Positions 57,894 through 61,227 of a DNA stretch of 64,000 nucleotides are shown here, piece by piece (the first letter of the stretch is position 1; each line of letters begins with the position of its first letter). The stretch is from Paralvinella palmiformis (Eukaryota; Annelida; Polychaeta; Terebellida; Alvinellidae): the NCBI GenBank assembly GCA_025642065.1, contig JAODUP010000308.1, positions 1 to 64,000 of the forward strand, given 5' to 3'. A model generated the notes under the pieces. The model was not told the origin of the DNA and did no database searches. It saw nothing but the letters and a program-made list of their open reading frames with translations. Both the position numbers and the translations under genes were made by a program.

Positions 57894-60800
57894 ACACAGA
57901 CTATACTAACCCTGTCCAGGAACCAGCCAGCTGCAAATCCTGTATTATCATGTTGGATTCTGAGCCAAAATAAGAATTAAAAACATTTAAAGAATCGAAA
58001 ACAAATACAAATTCTTTAAACTCATTGTCATATAACCTCGTCAACAAAATAATTATTGGAGAGAATTATGTGGAATACAAACCGTGAGACAGAATCGTCA
58101 ACAGATCTCTTACCTGACCTTTGTCATTGGACCAACGCAGGTAGTCTTAAGACAGAAGATATCACTTTGATTTCGATTAAACGTGTTCTTGCTGTTGTTT
58201 CTCAGCTGGAGTTTTGGTGTCTGGCCAGTTTTGCCAAACATTGTGATGAATACATTTGCGTCAGTTCCTGCGCCCTTGACACTTCCCGTCACAATAACTA
58301 CTTCATACTCTGGAAACAGGTGATAGATTGGCCAGTAATATCCAATGTTCGTGTCTGGGTGACAAACTTAACAGATACAGATTTTAATAAAAGTAGGAAG
58401 CTGCAAATCTAGAACGAGGCGCAGAAATAAACACCCATCGGGCAGGAAGAGTAGACCATATTCAGATAACAAGATGCTGGAGAAATGGCATAAACTCAAC
58501 CTCGTTTTATTGGTCACACTCAGGGCTGTGATGCAGTATTAACGTTACCTGTTTTGGAATGCGTTTTGGCAAACAACTGTCGCGATATCTGACAATCTCC
58601 TTCGTGTAACGACAGCCAGTTCTGACACATGAAGAGCCACATTTTTTCAACGCCAGTACGTGGATTACGTTTGATGATTTCAATGCTATCCAAGTACCAG
58701 CCTTGCTTCTTGGTGAGGCCATCGTGCTGTTAAGAGGATAACATTATTTTAGTTTGTCAGCCGCCGACGGCAAACTGTGACTGATTAGAACAAAACAGCA
58801 TTTCAATAACATCATAAACAAAGCCAATGTGAAAAGAATGAAAAACTGACAAAAAAACCAGTCATCTATAATAACACTAACGGCTGAAATAGCAGCTATT
58901 TTACCTGGCTGGCTACCTGAAATGGGGGAGACACGTATGGCCTGTAATTTATTGATTCACCACGAGGACCAATTCTAAACAAATTTAGAATTGATGGCAC
59001 ATATTCAGCGGAGAAAAACTTGAAAAACTCTTCCTATTATATTGCCAATTCAACCTTCGACCCTCCCCCCACCCCCCACCCAGCATGGCCATGGATAGGG
59101 AACCTTAAGCTCTAACCCACAAAGCCGCAGATTATCTGCTATAAATACAAATTCTATGACTAAATCACATAATTAGGTCTTTTGGTTAAGTGCTACAGTT
59201 ATTGTTAAATTGTCAGTTTTATTCACATGGACGGTACTATTTTTCTGGTATCAGACTAATCACAAAAAACATTAAACCAAACTTGTTTTCTCCGTATAAT
59301 CTTCACTGTCCTAATTTGTTACTTTTACGAGTACTATGAAAACCTTTAATTATGACAGATTGTTTAGTACCGCATTCCTGTCTTAATGATACTTCCTCTA
59401 GATTCACGTGCCACAGAAAGTAGCTGGTTCAATGCGTCCCTTTTTAATGTTGTTTTTATAGAGGGAAATTTCGTCAAATACAGTTTTGTCTTTACTTCCT
59501 AATTTGGCCTTATACAGCGTAAACCCACTGCATCTAACCTTCCAGGTATGAGAAAAATCATCAGTAGTGCACATAAGAGATATGGATGCACTTGATAAAG
59601 GTTTCTTATAACCGAAAATAGTCGTGCTATTTTGGGCTGAGTGAAAATACTATTATTTCTGCTATTGTTGGAGGTATTTGAATTATTATCATAATATATA
59701 TTATATGTACTGATATATATGCTTTATTTCCAGTTATAGCTGTGTTATATATGTACTAATATATATAATTTGTTTCTATTTAGGTAGTAGTCGTTTGGTC
59801 ATAATTCTGTAAGAATTATAAACATCACGAAAACCTGAGCCCATGCCTTTATTATATGTAACATAAAACACACAGAGAGAGAGAGAGAGAGACAGAGGGA
59901 AAGAGAGATAAATATATGAATGTCTCCACTAATATAAAATAATGTATACAAGGATCACTTACATGATTACTTTATTTACAATAAACTAAGTGACAGTGTC
60001 ATCATTGAGAGATCGAGTGTTAGAAGTCAGCAGTCTTTCTTAGAGGCAAACAAATCTCATAACCATTCTTTAAAAGAATATTACACGCTTAAATGAAGCT
60101 CTTTGTATAAAGCCTACATGTCATTAGGTCCATTATCTAAGGAAGTAGATAAGTTCTTAACTACAATTATTAATTATTGTGAGCAATTTGATTAAAGCAT
60201 AATTCCCGACTACTGATACTGTTTGTCTAACAAATTTCAGCCAAAACTGACATTTCAGGACAAAAGAACTGTTACTTCACAATAAATCATATACTCTGAG
60301 GCAATGAAATATCAACAAATTCGACTTCACAAATTACAAAATGTAAACAAGACAAGCGAGAGCCTGAGGACCTTAAGCCAGCTTCATTCTAAATTTCATG
60401 ACAATAGACTCCAACATTTAGAACTTCATTAAGTTTACTTTATCTGCACTTCTGCTGATAACCATTTATAAAATTTTCAACATTTAGTATTAACTATTAT
60501 TAATACATTCATTACAGTAGCAGCAGCTGTTAATGTTGTATATGAATGACATATAATATTAACTCAATTGTTACTCATATCCTAACTTTTTTCCTCTTTG
60601 ATCATCGTATCTTTCAACATTTTTCAATTCCAAGTTTATCACAACATGATCTATTTCAATGGATCTTTGAATTATTATCTGTTCCCATTAATTTATGATA
60701 AATAATTCATTATCACACTGTTAATAACTTGTTGGGTATTAACTGTTAACCAGTCAATCAGTTTACGGTAATTTTATTTTAAACTAATTAATGTAATCTA

Positions 60801-61182
60801 ATCAGGACATGACTTGTTTCAAATATCTAGTATGTCGCTTAAAATATGTCACTTAAGAATATGTCACTTAACAGCGTTCATACACATTTTGACATCGCAG
60901 ATTCCAGGACTTTCCAATGTCAAATTCAAGGACCTTTTCATTGAATTCACGAAATTTTAACGCGCAAAGATACACCCATATTTTGGAAGAAGTGTAATGA
61001 TGAATTCCTGTGTGCTAATGATTAGAAATATAGATCTATATGTCCAAATTCCAGGACTTTCAAGGACCTCTATAAACAGGCCTGGAATCCAAATTTTCAA
61101 ATTCTAGGACTTTCCAGGTTTTCAAGGACCTGTGCAAACCCTGCTTAAGAATATGGCTTTTAAAACATGTTTAGCTCTGCCA

Positions 61183-61227
<45 letters not shown>

